From: Myxococcus qinghaiensis
GTDB lineage: Bacteria; Myxococcota; Myxococcia; Myxococcales; Myxococcaceae
Length of the DNA: 64,000 nucleotides
Assembly (NCBI RefSeq): GCF_024198215.1
Contig: NZ_JAKCFA010000024.1
Location: 124,001 to 188,000 of the forward strand
Reading direction: 5' to 3'
How positions within the stretch are numbered: the stretch's first letter is position 1; the number at the start of each line of letters is the position of its first letter. The position numbers and the translations under genes were made by a program. Below are positions 8,329 to 15,765 of the stretch, piece after piece. Below the pieces are notes generated by a model. The model saw nothing but the letters and a program-made list of their open reading frames with translations, did not search any database and had not been told where the DNA came from.

Positions 8329-10155
8329 TTACTTCACGCCCACCGCGGCCCAGCTCTCCAGCACCTTCGCGGCCTCGACGGAGTCCTTGCCGTAGAGGTC
8401 CTGCGCCGCCTTGTACGTGGCCTCCTTCGCCTGGGCGAAGTTGGTCTGCGGCGTCATGTAGAAGCTCAGCGCGCGGGAGTAGATCTTCAGGCCCTTCTCG
8501 ATGCCGATGCCGTCCTTCACCTCGGTGCCGGAGGTGCGGTTCTTGCCGCCCTCGGACAGCAGGTAGAAGGCGTTGTTGGCGATGCCCGAGTTGATGTGCA
8601 CGCCGCCGTTGTCCTGCGTGCCCTTGTAGCGCTTGGAGTAGTGGTCCGGCGACATGCCGTCGCTGGACGGGTCGCTCAAGTCGCGCAGGCCGTCGGTGGG
8701 GTCGCCGTTGTTCGGGGTGAACGTGTCCTCGCCCACCGTCCAGTCGAACTTCACCGCGTCGTTCGTCTGGCTGGCGTGCCACTCCACGCCCACGCCCATG
8801 ATGTCGCTGAACGCCTCGTTGAGGGCGCCCGACTCGTTGCGGTACTCAAGGCCCGCGGTGCGCTCGGTGAGGCCGTGGGTGATTTCGTGGCCCGCGATGT
8901 CCAGCGTGGTGAGCGAGCCGAACTGGTCGCCGTCGCCGTCGCCGTAGTTCATCTTCTCGCCGTCCCAGAAGGCGTTGGCGAAGTCCTTGCCCACGTGCAC
9001 GTCGGAGATGAGCTTCTCGCCCTTGCCGTCGATGGAGTCGCGGCCGAGCACGTCCTTGTAGAAGTCGTACGTCGCCTGGGCGCCGTACTGCGCGTCCACC
9101 GCGTCCTTGTTGCGCGCGGAGTCGGTCTTCTCGCCCCAGACGTTGTTGTCGTCGGTGATGGGGGCGTTGGTCGTCCAGTCGGTGTCCGGGTTGCGGTTGA
9201 GCGCGTCACGCGTCACCACACCGCCGCCGCGCGTGCTGTCCTCCAGCGCGTACTTGCCGTCCTTCGTCTGGGTGCTGCCGATCTCCACCTTGCCGCTGTA
9301 CTGGGTGGTGTCGTCCGCCTTGCCCGTCGTGGTGGGTTCCGCGCCCGGCGTGGTGGGCTCGGTGGCGACGAGCGAGGGCTTCTTCGCGTGCGCATGGTCG
9401 GCGCCGTGCGCGTGGTTCCCCACGCCGCCCATCTGGTTGTACTGCTCCAGCACCTTGCCGGTGTTCGCGTCGACCAGGTAGTTCATGCGGCGCGGGTCCT
9501 TGCCCGGGCCCAGGTCGGTCGTGTTGCTCAGCTGCACGTGGTACGCGGCGCGGTACTCGCCGCTGGCGTCCTTGAAGATGACGCGCTCGGTGACGGGCTT
9601 GCGGTCCGTCGCGCCGCCGAACTCCTTCTGCGCCACGGCCAGCGCGTCCTTCTCGGACAGCTTGGTGGGGCTCTTGCCCAGGCCGGCGGGGATGGTCGCC
9701 ACGTCGCCGGTGACGCTGTCCACCTTGCCGTCCGCCGTCAGGTGGCTCACCACCTGCTCGCCGAAGACGCGCACTCCCTCGCTCTTGCGGTCCATGCGCA
9801 CGTGCGTCATGCCCAGGTCGTCCTGCTCCACCGCGCGCGGCGCGAAGTCCGCGGCGTTGACGCCCGGCTTGCCGGCGAGCAGCTGGGAGACGGTGGGCGC
9901 GCCCTGCTTCTGGAGGAAGTCCACCGTCGACTGGATGGCGGCCTTGCTGGCCTCGCTGTCCAGGGCCACGGGGCCGGACTTCACCGGCGGGGCCAGCGGG
10001 GCGGCCGGCTTCACCTGCGCGGGACGCACCGGCGCCTCGAACGAAGAGCCCCCGGCGAAGCCCACGGCCGTGTTCTTCACCTCGGTGGCGGCGGCGGGGC
10101 GCGAGTCAGCGGGACGCGTGACGGGAAGCTTCGGGAGGTCGGCGCGAATCTTCAT
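8329..10155 (-). CDS. Thermolysin-like metalloprotease (M4)
   Basis: 608-aa zinc endopeptidase precursor. N-terminal ~250 residues form an FTP/PepSY-type propeptide (ALAVAQKEFGG, YLVDANTGKVLEQYNQ). The catalytic domain carries HEITH at 423-427 and the third zinc ligand in GALNEAFSDIMG about 20 residues later; the M4 C-terminal helical domain with DHYSKRYKG and HINSGIANNAFYLLSEGG follows and contains the catalytic His region. Expected to be secreted, digesting prey or matrix protein. Odd: the N-terminus (MKIRADLPKLPVTRPAD) is Pro/Ala-rich without a normal hydrophobic signal peptide, so export may use another route or a mis-set start. Monocistronic. Confidence 0.93.
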   Translation of the reverse strand: MKIRADLPKLPVTRPADSRPAAATEVKNTAVGFAGGSSFEAPVRPAQVKPAAPLAPPVKSGPVALDSEASKAAIQSTVDFLQKQGAPTVSQLLAGKPGVNAADFAPRAVEQDDLGMTHVRMDRKSEGVRVFGEQVVSHLTADGKVDSVTGDVATIPAGLGKSPTKLSEKDALAVAQKEFGGATDRKPVTERVIFKDASGEYRAAYHVQLSNTTDLGPGKDPRRMNYLVDANTGKVLEQYNQMGGVGNHAHGADHAHAKKPSLVATEPTTPGAEPTTTGKADDTTQYSGKVEIGSTQTKDGKYALEDSTRGGGVVTRDALNRNPDTDWTTNAPITDDNNVWGEKTDSARNKDAVDAQYGAQATYDFYKDVLGRDSIDGKGEKLISDVHVGKDFANAFWDGEKMNYGDGDGDQFGSLTTLDIAGHEITHGLTERTAGLEYRNESGALNEAFSDIMGVGVEWHASQTNDAVKFDWTVGEDTFTPNNGDPTDGLRDLSDPSSDGMSPDHYSKRYKGTQDNGGVHINSGIANNAFYLLSEGGKNRTSGTEVKDGIGIEKGLKIYSRALSFYMTPQTNFAQAKEATYKAAQDLYGKDSVEAAKVLESWAAVGVK

Positions 10156-10280
10156 GGTGGGGGTGCCCAGAGGTTGAAGTGCGGCTTACGTGGGTATTCT
10201 CGATTCTTGCGAGCCCAGGGTTGTGTCTCCGTGGGAGGAAAACGCACACACTTCCCGTCTCTGCGGGCAACCCCTTGGAA

Positions 10281-10886
10281 TCACTGCCCGGGGACGGGCT
10301 GGGGACGTGCTGGAGCGGGTTGGACGAGGGCCAGCAGTTCGTCCACGGACCACTGGTCGTCCGCATGCTCGCCGTATTTCACGGCCAGGATTTCCCCATC
10401 GCCGCCAATGAGGAGGTCCGCGGGGAGCCCCAGGCGCCCTCCGGCCGGGAGCACCGGTGGCGCCGGGTGCCGGCCCGTGAAGAAGTCCCCGAAGCCGTTG
10501 ACGAGCGCCCGGACCAGCCCGCCAAAGACCCGAGGATTCAGCAGCGCCCGGGGCGCGGCCTCCACTCCGTACTCCCGATAGAGGCGGCGCTGAGGGTCCC
10601 CCACGATGGCAAACGGGAGGGCCCCCTCATAGGTGCGCAGCTCCTCCGCGCTCGAGTGGAAGACGATGACCTCTTGAAGCCCCGCCGCCTTCAGCTCCTC
10701 GTGCCGCCGCGCCAGGGAGCGCAGGTGCAGGTGGCAGATGGGGCACCCGGCGAAGCGCCGGAATTGGAGATGCACCGTCAGGCCCGGCTCGGGGATGCGG
10801 ACCTTCCCGCCGGAAATCGTCTCCAGCTCCCTCGCGGTAAACCGGTCCCCCATGGACAACTTCCTGCCTTCGGGACGCACCGACAT
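10281..10886 (-). CDS. Peroxiredoxin-like (AhpC/TSA) protein
   Basis: 201-aa thioredoxin-fold protein. It has a CPIC motif (C48, C51) at the position of the peroxidatic Cys loop and a long C-terminal segment typical of the peroxiredoxin-like AhpC/TSA_2 branch (VGDPQRRLYREYGVE, ALLNPRVFGGLVRAL, DLLIGGDGEILAVKYGEHADD). The role is probably thiol-dependent peroxide or disulfide reduction in the cytoplasm. ATG 10886 has GGAGGAAAG immediately upstream. It is divergent from a TetR regulator; a strong palindrome between them suggests it is the repressed target. Confidence 0.85.
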   Translation of the reverse strand: MSVRPEGRKLSMGDRFTARELETISGGKVRIPEPGLTVHLQFRRFAGCPICHLHLRSLARRHEELKAAGLQEVIVFHSSAEELRTYEGALPFAIVGDPQRRLYREYGVEAAPRALLNPRVFGGLVRALVNGFGDFFTGRHPAPPVLPAGGRLGLPADLLIGGDGEILAVKYGEHADDQWSVDELLALVQPAPARPQPVPGQ

Positions 10887-10899
10887 CTTTCCTCCAGCG

Positions 10900-10920
10900 T
10901 AGGCGTACGTTGTACTCCTA
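10900..10920. promoter_or_regulatory. Probable TetR operator (21-bp palindrome)
   Basis: Arms TAGGCGTAC and GTACTCCTA around a GTT centre: 8 of 9 arm positions pair. It sits in the 67-bp gap between the divergent peroxiredoxin (start 10886) and TetR (start 10954) genes, 13 bp from the former. Size, symmetry and the GTAC half-sites are typical of TetR operators. Confidence 0.75.
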
Positions 10921-10953
10921 AACTAAGAAGGTGCCCCTTACGCTGTCAACCGA

Positions 10954-11583
10954 ATGCCCCGTCCCCGCTCGCTCACTCCGTCAGGCATCGCCGCCGCCGC
11001 GCTCACCGTCATCGACCGGGAGGGGCTGGACGCATTGACGATGCGCTCCGTGGCGAGCGCGCTCAGCATGGGCACCATGTCGCTGTACCGCTACGTCGAG
11101 GGCCGCGAGGCGCTGGAGTCGCTGGTGGTGGACACGGTGATGCGCGGCATCGAGCTGCCGGCGCCGTCATCGAGCGTGAAGTGGACGACGCGGGTGATGG
11201 GGTTGATGACGCGCGTGCGGGAAGCGGTGCTCCAGCACCCCGCCGTCGCGCCCTTGCTGCTCACCCGCCGCCACTCCACGACGGGAACGCTCGCGTGGGC
11301 GGAGGCGCTGCTGGGGCTGCTCACGGAGGGCGGCTTCGACGGCACGGCGCGCGTCATCGCGTTCCGCACGCTGGTGAGCTACGTGTTCGGCGCCGTCCAG
11401 TTGACGCACCTGGGCTCGCTGTCCGGCGAAGGCACCGCCGCGCTCGCGGAGCTGGACGTCACCACGTATCCGCTGCTCCGGGAGACCGCGCGGCGCGCCC
11501 AGAAGATGGCCCCCGAGGAAGAGTTCCGACGCGGCCTGGAGCTCATCCTGCGCGGAATGGAGGAGTCGGTGGCCCGCCGCTGA
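10954..11583 (+). CDS. TetR/AcrR-family repressor
   Basis: 209 aa. The N-terminal helix-turn-helix (AALTVIDREGLDALTMRSVASAL then MGTMSLYRYVEGREAL) is clear, and the C-terminal half is the helical ligand-binding/dimerisation domain of the TetR_C-type. ATG 10954 has no good Shine-Dalgarno, so translation may be weak or leaderless. It is divergent from the peroxiredoxin-like gene, with a 21-bp palindrome between them; autorepression and repression of that gene is the natural reading. The inducer is unknown. Confidence 0.9.
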   Translation: MPRPRSLTPSGIAAAALTVIDREGLDALTMRSVASALSMGTMSLYRYVEGREALESLVVDTVMRGIELPAPSSSVKWTTRVMGLMTRVREAVLQHPAVAPLLLTRRHSTTGTLAWAEALLGLLTEGGFDGTARVIAFRTLVSYVFGAVQLTHLGSLSGEGTAALAELDVTTYPLLRETARRAQKMAPEEEFRRGLELILRGMEESVARR

Positions 11584-11596
11584 CGCGGGCCCGCGC

Positions 11597-11629
11597 GAGC
11601 GTGTCACCCTCCGCGGGGGCGACACGCTC
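11597..11629. terminator. Hairpin between convergent tetR and GFA genes
   Basis: Perfect 9-bp stem GAGCGTGTC / GACACGCTC around a 15-nt GC-rich loop, in the 58-bp convergent gap. No T-run. The stem shares AGCGTG and GCGACACGCT with the 2928-2955 hairpin. Confidence 0.6.
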
Positions 11630-11641
11630 AAGGTGGCGACT

Positions 11642-12082
11642 TCAGGCGGTGGCGCGCAGCGGGAACGGCTGGTTGCTCGGGCCGGCCTCCCAGTTGTTGT
11701 AGCGGCCATCCCAGTACTGGACGGTGAGCTTGGAGACATCCACGCCGTCGAGGCAGCCCAGGTTGATGGAGCGGAAGTGGCCGCCCATCTCCTCGACGAA
11801 GCCTCCGCCGTAGCACTGGACGCCGCAGTGCTTGCAGAAGCGGCGGTAGTTGGGGCTGTCACCCACCCGGTACTCGCTCGTCTCGCTCTCGCCCTTGGTG
11901 ACGCGGAACTGGCTGGGCGGAACCGAGGTCGTCGTGCCGCCCATCTTGGTGCAGACGGTGCAGTTGCAGCGGTTCACCGGCGCGGAGAGGTCGAACTCGG
12001 CCTCGAAGCGCACGGCGCCGCAGTGACAGCCGCCGACGTACGTCTTGAGGGTGGGGGACTTCTGGGGGGCGGTCTCGCTCAT
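11642..12082 (-). CDS. GFA-family zinc protein (CENP-V/Gfa-like)
   Basis: 146-aa protein of the glutathione-dependent formaldehyde-activating enzyme family. Zinc ligands are visible: GGCHCGAVRF (C19, C21), CNCTVC (C39, C41, C44) and FCKHCGVQC. Most members are not proven formaldehyde enzymes, so only the fold and zinc binding are safe. ATG 12082 has GAGGAGAA upstream. It stands alone, convergent with the TetR gene and downstream of, but not coupled to, an AraC gene. Confidence 0.88.
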   Translation of the reverse strand: MSETAPQKSPTLKTYVGGCHCGAVRFEAEFDLSAPVNRCNCTVCTKMGGTTTSVPPSQFRVTKGESETSEYRVGDSPNYRRFCKHCGVQCYGGGFVEEMGGHFRSINLGCLDGVDVSKLTVQYWDGRYNNWEAGPSNQPFPLRATA

Positions 12083-12230
12083 GGCAGGGTTCTCCTCGGT
12101 GCGGCGTGTTGATGGAGGGAGTTATGGACCCTGTCAGTGACAGGAGTATGTCAGGTTTCCGCGAGGCCCCCTGACCTTCGGGCCTGACGCAGCAGGTCGA
12201 GCCGCCCCTCACGTCACGGGCAACGCGGAA

Positions 12231-13043
12231 TCACGCGCGCGAGCGGACGATGGCGCCCGGTGTCACTCCCAGGACCCGGCGCATGCACCGGGCCATGTGG
12301 CTCTGGTGGGAGAAGCCCGCCTCCAGCGCGACCTGCCCCGTGGGCATTTCCCCGCGCAGCAGCAGGGTGCGGGCGCGCTCCACCCGGCGCTGAATCACGT
12401 ACTCGTGGGCGGGTAGTCCCGTGGAGCGCTTGAAGAGCGTCTTGAAGTGCGACGCGCTGACTCCCGCCACGCGAGCCAGTGACGCGAGGGCGAGGTCTTC
12501 GTCCAGGTGGTTCTCGATGTACTCGATGACCCGCTGGAGCTGGGACGCGGGAAGTCCACCACGCACCTCGGCCTCGGTCCGATACCTGGCCAGGAGCCTC
12601 GCCGCGAGCGCCAGCCCCAGGCTCTCCCGGTAGAGCAGCCCGTTGGGGAAGTCCGCGTGGTACTCCGCCTCCAGCGCCCAGGCGATGTGCTCAATCTGCT
12701 CGTCGCGGAAGTGGTGGCGCTCCTCCAGCCCCACCTTGTCCGGGTCCAACCCCATGTCCTCGGCGGCCATCCGCAAGAGCGAGTGGGGCAGCCGCAGGTC
12801 CACCGCGGTGCTCGCGTCATCCTCCACCCAGGTGTCCGACACGCCGGCGGGCATCAGGTTCAAATCACCGCGCGTGCGCAGAGAGCTGATCCGGCTGGAG
12901 TGACAGGCCACGCGGACGGGCTTGCCTGAATGGATGCTGATGAAGTGGTCCGCGCTGGCGGCGTGCAGCACGTCGCCCACACTCGTCACCCGCAGCTCGA
13001 CACCGAGGCTGATTCGAGGACGTCGGCGCGCGTGCTCGCTCAT
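12231..13043 (-). CDS. AraC-family regulator
   Basis: 270 aa. An N-terminal cupin-like ligand domain (about 1-150) is followed by two helix-turn-helix units: DLALASLARVAGVSASHFK, then GQVALEAGFSHQSHMARCMRR with the family signature before GVTPG. ATG 13043 is used because in-frame sequence further upstream belongs to the divergent dehydrogenase leader and lacks protein character. It is divergent from an SDR gene (13198) that is followed by an oxidoreductase, its likely targets. The start codon lies 2 bp from a short palindrome containing TATATT, hinting at a leaderless or very short-leader transcript. Confidence 0.88.
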   Translation of the reverse strand: MSEHARRRPRISLGVELRVTSVGDVLHAASADHFISIHSGKPVRVACHSSRISSLRTRGDLNLMPAGVSDTWVEDDASTAVDLRLPHSLLRMAAEDMGLDPDKVGLEERHHFRDEQIEHIAWALEAEYHADFPNGLLYRESLGLALAARLLARYRTEAEVRGGLPASQLQRVIEYIENHLDEDLALASLARVAGVSASHFKTLFKRSTGLPAHEYVIQRRVERARTLLLRGEMPTGQVALEAGFSHQSHMARCMRRVLGVTPGAIVRSRA

Positions 13044-13044
13044 G

Positions 13045-13063
13045 GCCCCCGAATATAGGGGGC
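13045..13063. promoter_or_regulatory. Palindrome with -10-like core upstream of araC-type gene
   Basis: GCCCCC and GGGGGC arms around GAATATA. On the minus strand the centre reads TATATT, a fair -10 box, which would put the transcript start within a few bases of the AraC start codon. No convincing -35. Candidate autoregulatory site. Confidence 0.35.
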
Positions 13064-13197
13064 ACCGGCTTTTCGTGCTCCCGAAACATCCGCGCGTGCG
13101 CGACCCGCGCGGAGGCCGTCGGTATTCCTCTCCCACATCCAACGCGAGGTGGGCGCGAGCGGCCCCACCTCCAGGCAGGCGGTCGGGAGTCATGGAC

Positions 13198-13944
13198 ATG
13201 GGCAGGTACTCAGGGAAGAAAGCCGTGGTCACCGGAGGCACGGCGGGAATCGGGCTCGCGACGGTGAAGGCGCTGCTCGCGGAGGGCGCGGAGGTGCTGC
13301 TCACCGGGCGCAACGAGCAGGGACTGGACGCGGCGCGAAAGGAGCTGGGCCCCCGGGCGCACGTGGTGCGCTCCGACACGGCGAGCCTGCGCGATATCGA
13401 CGCGCTGGCCTCGCTCGTGAAGGAGAAGCTGGGCGCGGTCGACTTCGTCCTCATCAACGCGGGCTACGCGAAGCTGCGGCCCTTCGACCAGGTGTCGGAG
13501 GCCGAGTACGACGAGACGTTCGGCATCAACACCAAGGGCGCGTTCTTCACCGCGCAGCGGCTGGTGCCTCACGTCCGGGAAGGCGGGGCGTTCGTCTTCA
13601 CCACCTCGGTGGCGGACGAGTCCGGTCACCCGGGCATGAGCGCCTACTCGGGCGCGAAGGCGGCGGTGCGCTCGTTCGTGCGCGTGCTCGGCTCGGAGCT
13701 GTTGCCCCGGGGCATCCGCGTCAACGCGCTGAGCCCCGGCTTCACCAAGACACCCACGCTGGGCGTCAGCGGCGCCACGCCCGAAGAGGTGGTGGCCTTC
13801 GAGAAGGAGGGCGCGGAAATCACACCGATGAAGCGCATCGGCTCCGCGGAGGAGGTGGCGCGCGCGGCGCTGTTCCTCGGCTTCGAGGCGACATTCACCA
13901 CCGGCGCGGAGCTGCCCGTCGACGGCGGCCTCTCGCAGCTCTGA
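13198..13944 (+). CDS. Short-chain dehydrogenase/reductase
   Basis: 248-aa classical SDR: TGGTAGIG (12-19), NAG in LINAGYAK, the Ser in TTSVADESG and YSGAK (Tyr/Lys), ending in the usual TTGAELPVDGGLSQL. NAD(P)H-dependent with unknown substrate. ATG 13198 lies 8 nt after GGGAG; ATG 13192 is only 2 nt from it. It is divergent from the AraC gene and 24 bp ahead of an NADP-dependent oxidoreductase, so the two are likely one operon under AraC control. Confidence 0.88.
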   Translation: MGRYSGKKAVVTGGTAGIGLATVKALLAEGAEVLLTGRNEQGLDAARKELGPRAHVVRSDTASLRDIDALASLVKEKLGAVDFVLINAGYAKLRPFDQVSEAEYDETFGINTKGAFFTAQRLVPHVREGGAFVFTTSVADESGHPGMSAYSGAKAAVRSFVRVLGSELLPRGIRVNALSPGFTKTPTLGVSGATPEEVVAFEKEGAEITPMKRIGSAEEVARAALFLGFEATFTTGAELPVDGGLSQL

Positions 13945-13968
13945 TTCGAGACAGGGAGACATACCAAC

Positions 13969-14844
13969 ATGAAGCCATCCATCAGTGTCATCGGCACGGG
14001 CCGCATGGGCTCCGCGCTCATCAGGGCCTTCCTCCAGAGCGGACACGCGACGACGGTCTGGAATCGCACGCGGGCCCGCGCCGAGCCCCTCGCGGCGCTG
14101 GGCGCGCGCATCGCAGAGAGCGTGCGGGACGCGGTGCACACCTCCGACGTCATCGTGGTGAATGTGAATGACTACGACACCAGCGACCACCTGCTCCGGC
14201 AGGACGAGGTGACGCAGGCGCTGCGAGGCAAGCTGCTCGTGCAGTTGACGTCCGGCTCCCCTGCCCTCGCGCGTGAGCAGGCGGACTGGGCGCGGCGGCA
14301 CGGCATCGACTACCTGGACGGAGCCATCATGGGCACGCCGGACTTCATCGGCCTGCCCGAGGGGACGCTCCTGTACGCGGGCCCCACCGCGCTGTTCGAG
14401 AAACACCGGTCCACGCTGCTGGTGCTCGGAGGCAACACGCAGCACGTGGGCGAGGACGTGGGCCATGCGTCCGCGCTCGACAGCGCCCTGCTCGTCCACA
14501 TGTGGGGCTCCCTGTTCGGCGTGCTGCAGGCCGTGGCCATCTGCCGCGCGGAGAAGCTCCCGCTCGCGACGCTGGCCACGTTCGCCAAGGCCCTCGCCCC
14601 GGTCGTCGACGGCGCCGTGGCGGACGTGCTCGCCCGCGTCCAGAAGGACACGCTGGGCGCCGACGAGGCGACCCTGGCCACCCTGGAGACGCACAACGTC
14701 GCGTTCCAGCACCTGCTGCACCTGTGTGAGGAGCGCGGCATCCACGACGGCATCCCTCGCGCCATGGACGCCCTCATCCAGGCGGCCTTGAAGGCGGGAC
14801 ACGGCCAGGACGACTTCGCGGTCCTCACCCGCGTCCTGCGCTGA
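13969..14844 (+). CDS. 6-phosphogluconate/imine-reductase-like oxidoreductase
   Basis: 291 aa. N-terminal Rossmann domain with GTGRMG (9-14) and WNRTRARAEPL, the NADP-preferring loop of beta-hydroxyacid/6PGDH-type enzymes; then QLTSGSPALAREQADWA and YLDGAIMGTP, as in imine reductases and reductive aminases, followed by an all-helical C-terminal domain. Likely reduces C=N or C=O in a small metabolite. Starts 24 bp after the SDR gene with GGGAGAC upstream, probably co-transcribed. Confidence 0.85.
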   Translation: MKPSISVIGTGRMGSALIRAFLQSGHATTVWNRTRARAEPLAALGARIAESVRDAVHTSDVIVVNVNDYDTSDHLLRQDEVTQALRGKLLVQLTSGSPALAREQADWARRHGIDYLDGAIMGTPDFIGLPEGTLLYAGPTALFEKHRSTLLVLGGNTQHVGEDVGHASALDSALLVHMWGSLFGVLQAVAICRAEKLPLATLATFAKALAPVVDGAVADVLARVQKDTLGADEATLATLETHNVAFQHLLHLCEERGIHDGIPRAMDALIQAALKAGHGQDDFAVLTRVLR

Positions 14845-15020
14845 GCGTCACGCGCCTCACCGAGGCGCGAGTCGAGGCGGAATCCCCTCCGCTCATCACT
14901 GCCGGTGAGGCATCGGCCGTCCGTGCATCCCATCCTCGCGGAGCCGCCCTCTTCATGACGCTTGCTGGTCCATGGACGGGGCGGTAGGGAATCGGGGCCA
15001 CCACCACGAGCCAGGACCCC

Positions 15021-15668
15021 ATGGCGCAAGAGAAGACCGCGGCCCCTCGTTCCCCCTCGAAGAAGGCGTCGACGGCTCCCGCCGTCCCGCTCGAGGTCTC
15101 CTGGCGGGCGCTGGAGCAGCAGTTCCGAGAGGCCCTGGGCCCGCGCGCCACGGGGCAGTACCCGGTGGACCTGGAGCCCCTGCACTTGACCTTCAAGCAG
15201 GTCCCCGACGTCACGGGGCTCCTGCCGGACACGTATCAGCGCTTCGTCGAGGCCGTGGGTTATGGCTGGCTCAACACCGGCAAGAAGGGCCTGGCCTTCC
15301 TGCCACCCCGCTGGCGCGCACGGGAGTCACAAGGCATGGGCGAGCCGGGTCGCGCTTGGGACCGGGTGCGCTGGGAACGAGAGGCGGGCCATCACGTCTA
15401 CCGCTTCCTGATGTTCGCGTCCGAGGACCGCAACGACGTCAACGGCTACTGCTTCGGCAAGAGCGAGCAGGTTGACTCCCTCGTCATCTGGCTCGTGGAG
15501 GACAGCCTGCCCCTGCGGGAGGAGGGCCCCTTCGAGCCCTGGCTCGCCAAGAAGCTGGCGGCCCTGACCAAGGCCCTCGCGAAGCGCGGCGCCCGGCCGG
15601 AGCTGGGAGACCCGCTCGCGCTGGCGCAGGAGTCGCTCGGAATCACACCGCCTCCGCCACCCGCCTGA
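15021..15668 (+). CDS. SUKH/SMI1-like hypothetical protein
   Basis: 215-aa soluble protein. The first ~25 residues are Ser/Lys/Pro-rich and disordered. The segment LPDTYQRFVEAVGYGWLNTGKKGLAFLPPRW resembles the SMI1/KNR4 (SUKH) fold entry, common among contact-toxin immunity proteins, and WREREAG-like and GYCFG segments follow. The match is by pattern only. No toxin gene is adjacent, so an immunity role is unproven. It precedes the ADOP permease by 97 bp and could be co-transcribed. The 176 bp upstream hold no other gene. Confidence 0.55.
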   Translation: MAQEKTAAPRSPSKKASTAPAVPLEVSWRALEQQFREALGPRATGQYPVDLEPLHLTFKQVPDVTGLLPDTYQRFVEAVGYGWLNTGKKGLAFLPPRWRARESQGMGEPGRAWDRVRWEREAGHHVYRFLMFASEDRNDVNGYCFGKSEQVDSLVIWLVEDSLPLREEGPFEPWLAKKLAALTKALAKRGARPELGDPLALAQESLGITPPPPPA

Positions 15669-15765
15669 CCCGGTGTTCCGGAACTGGGAAGCCACTTCCC
15701 AGGGTCGGGCAACCCGACACGCGGCGAGCACGGGCCTTCACTCGACGCGCCCTGGGAGAAGAGGC

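Noticed and set aside
8092..10581. 829-codon plus-strand frame over the protease gene
   Set aside because: Opposite strand has complete M4 motifs; this frame gives Val/Ala/His/Arg-rich low-complexity protein.
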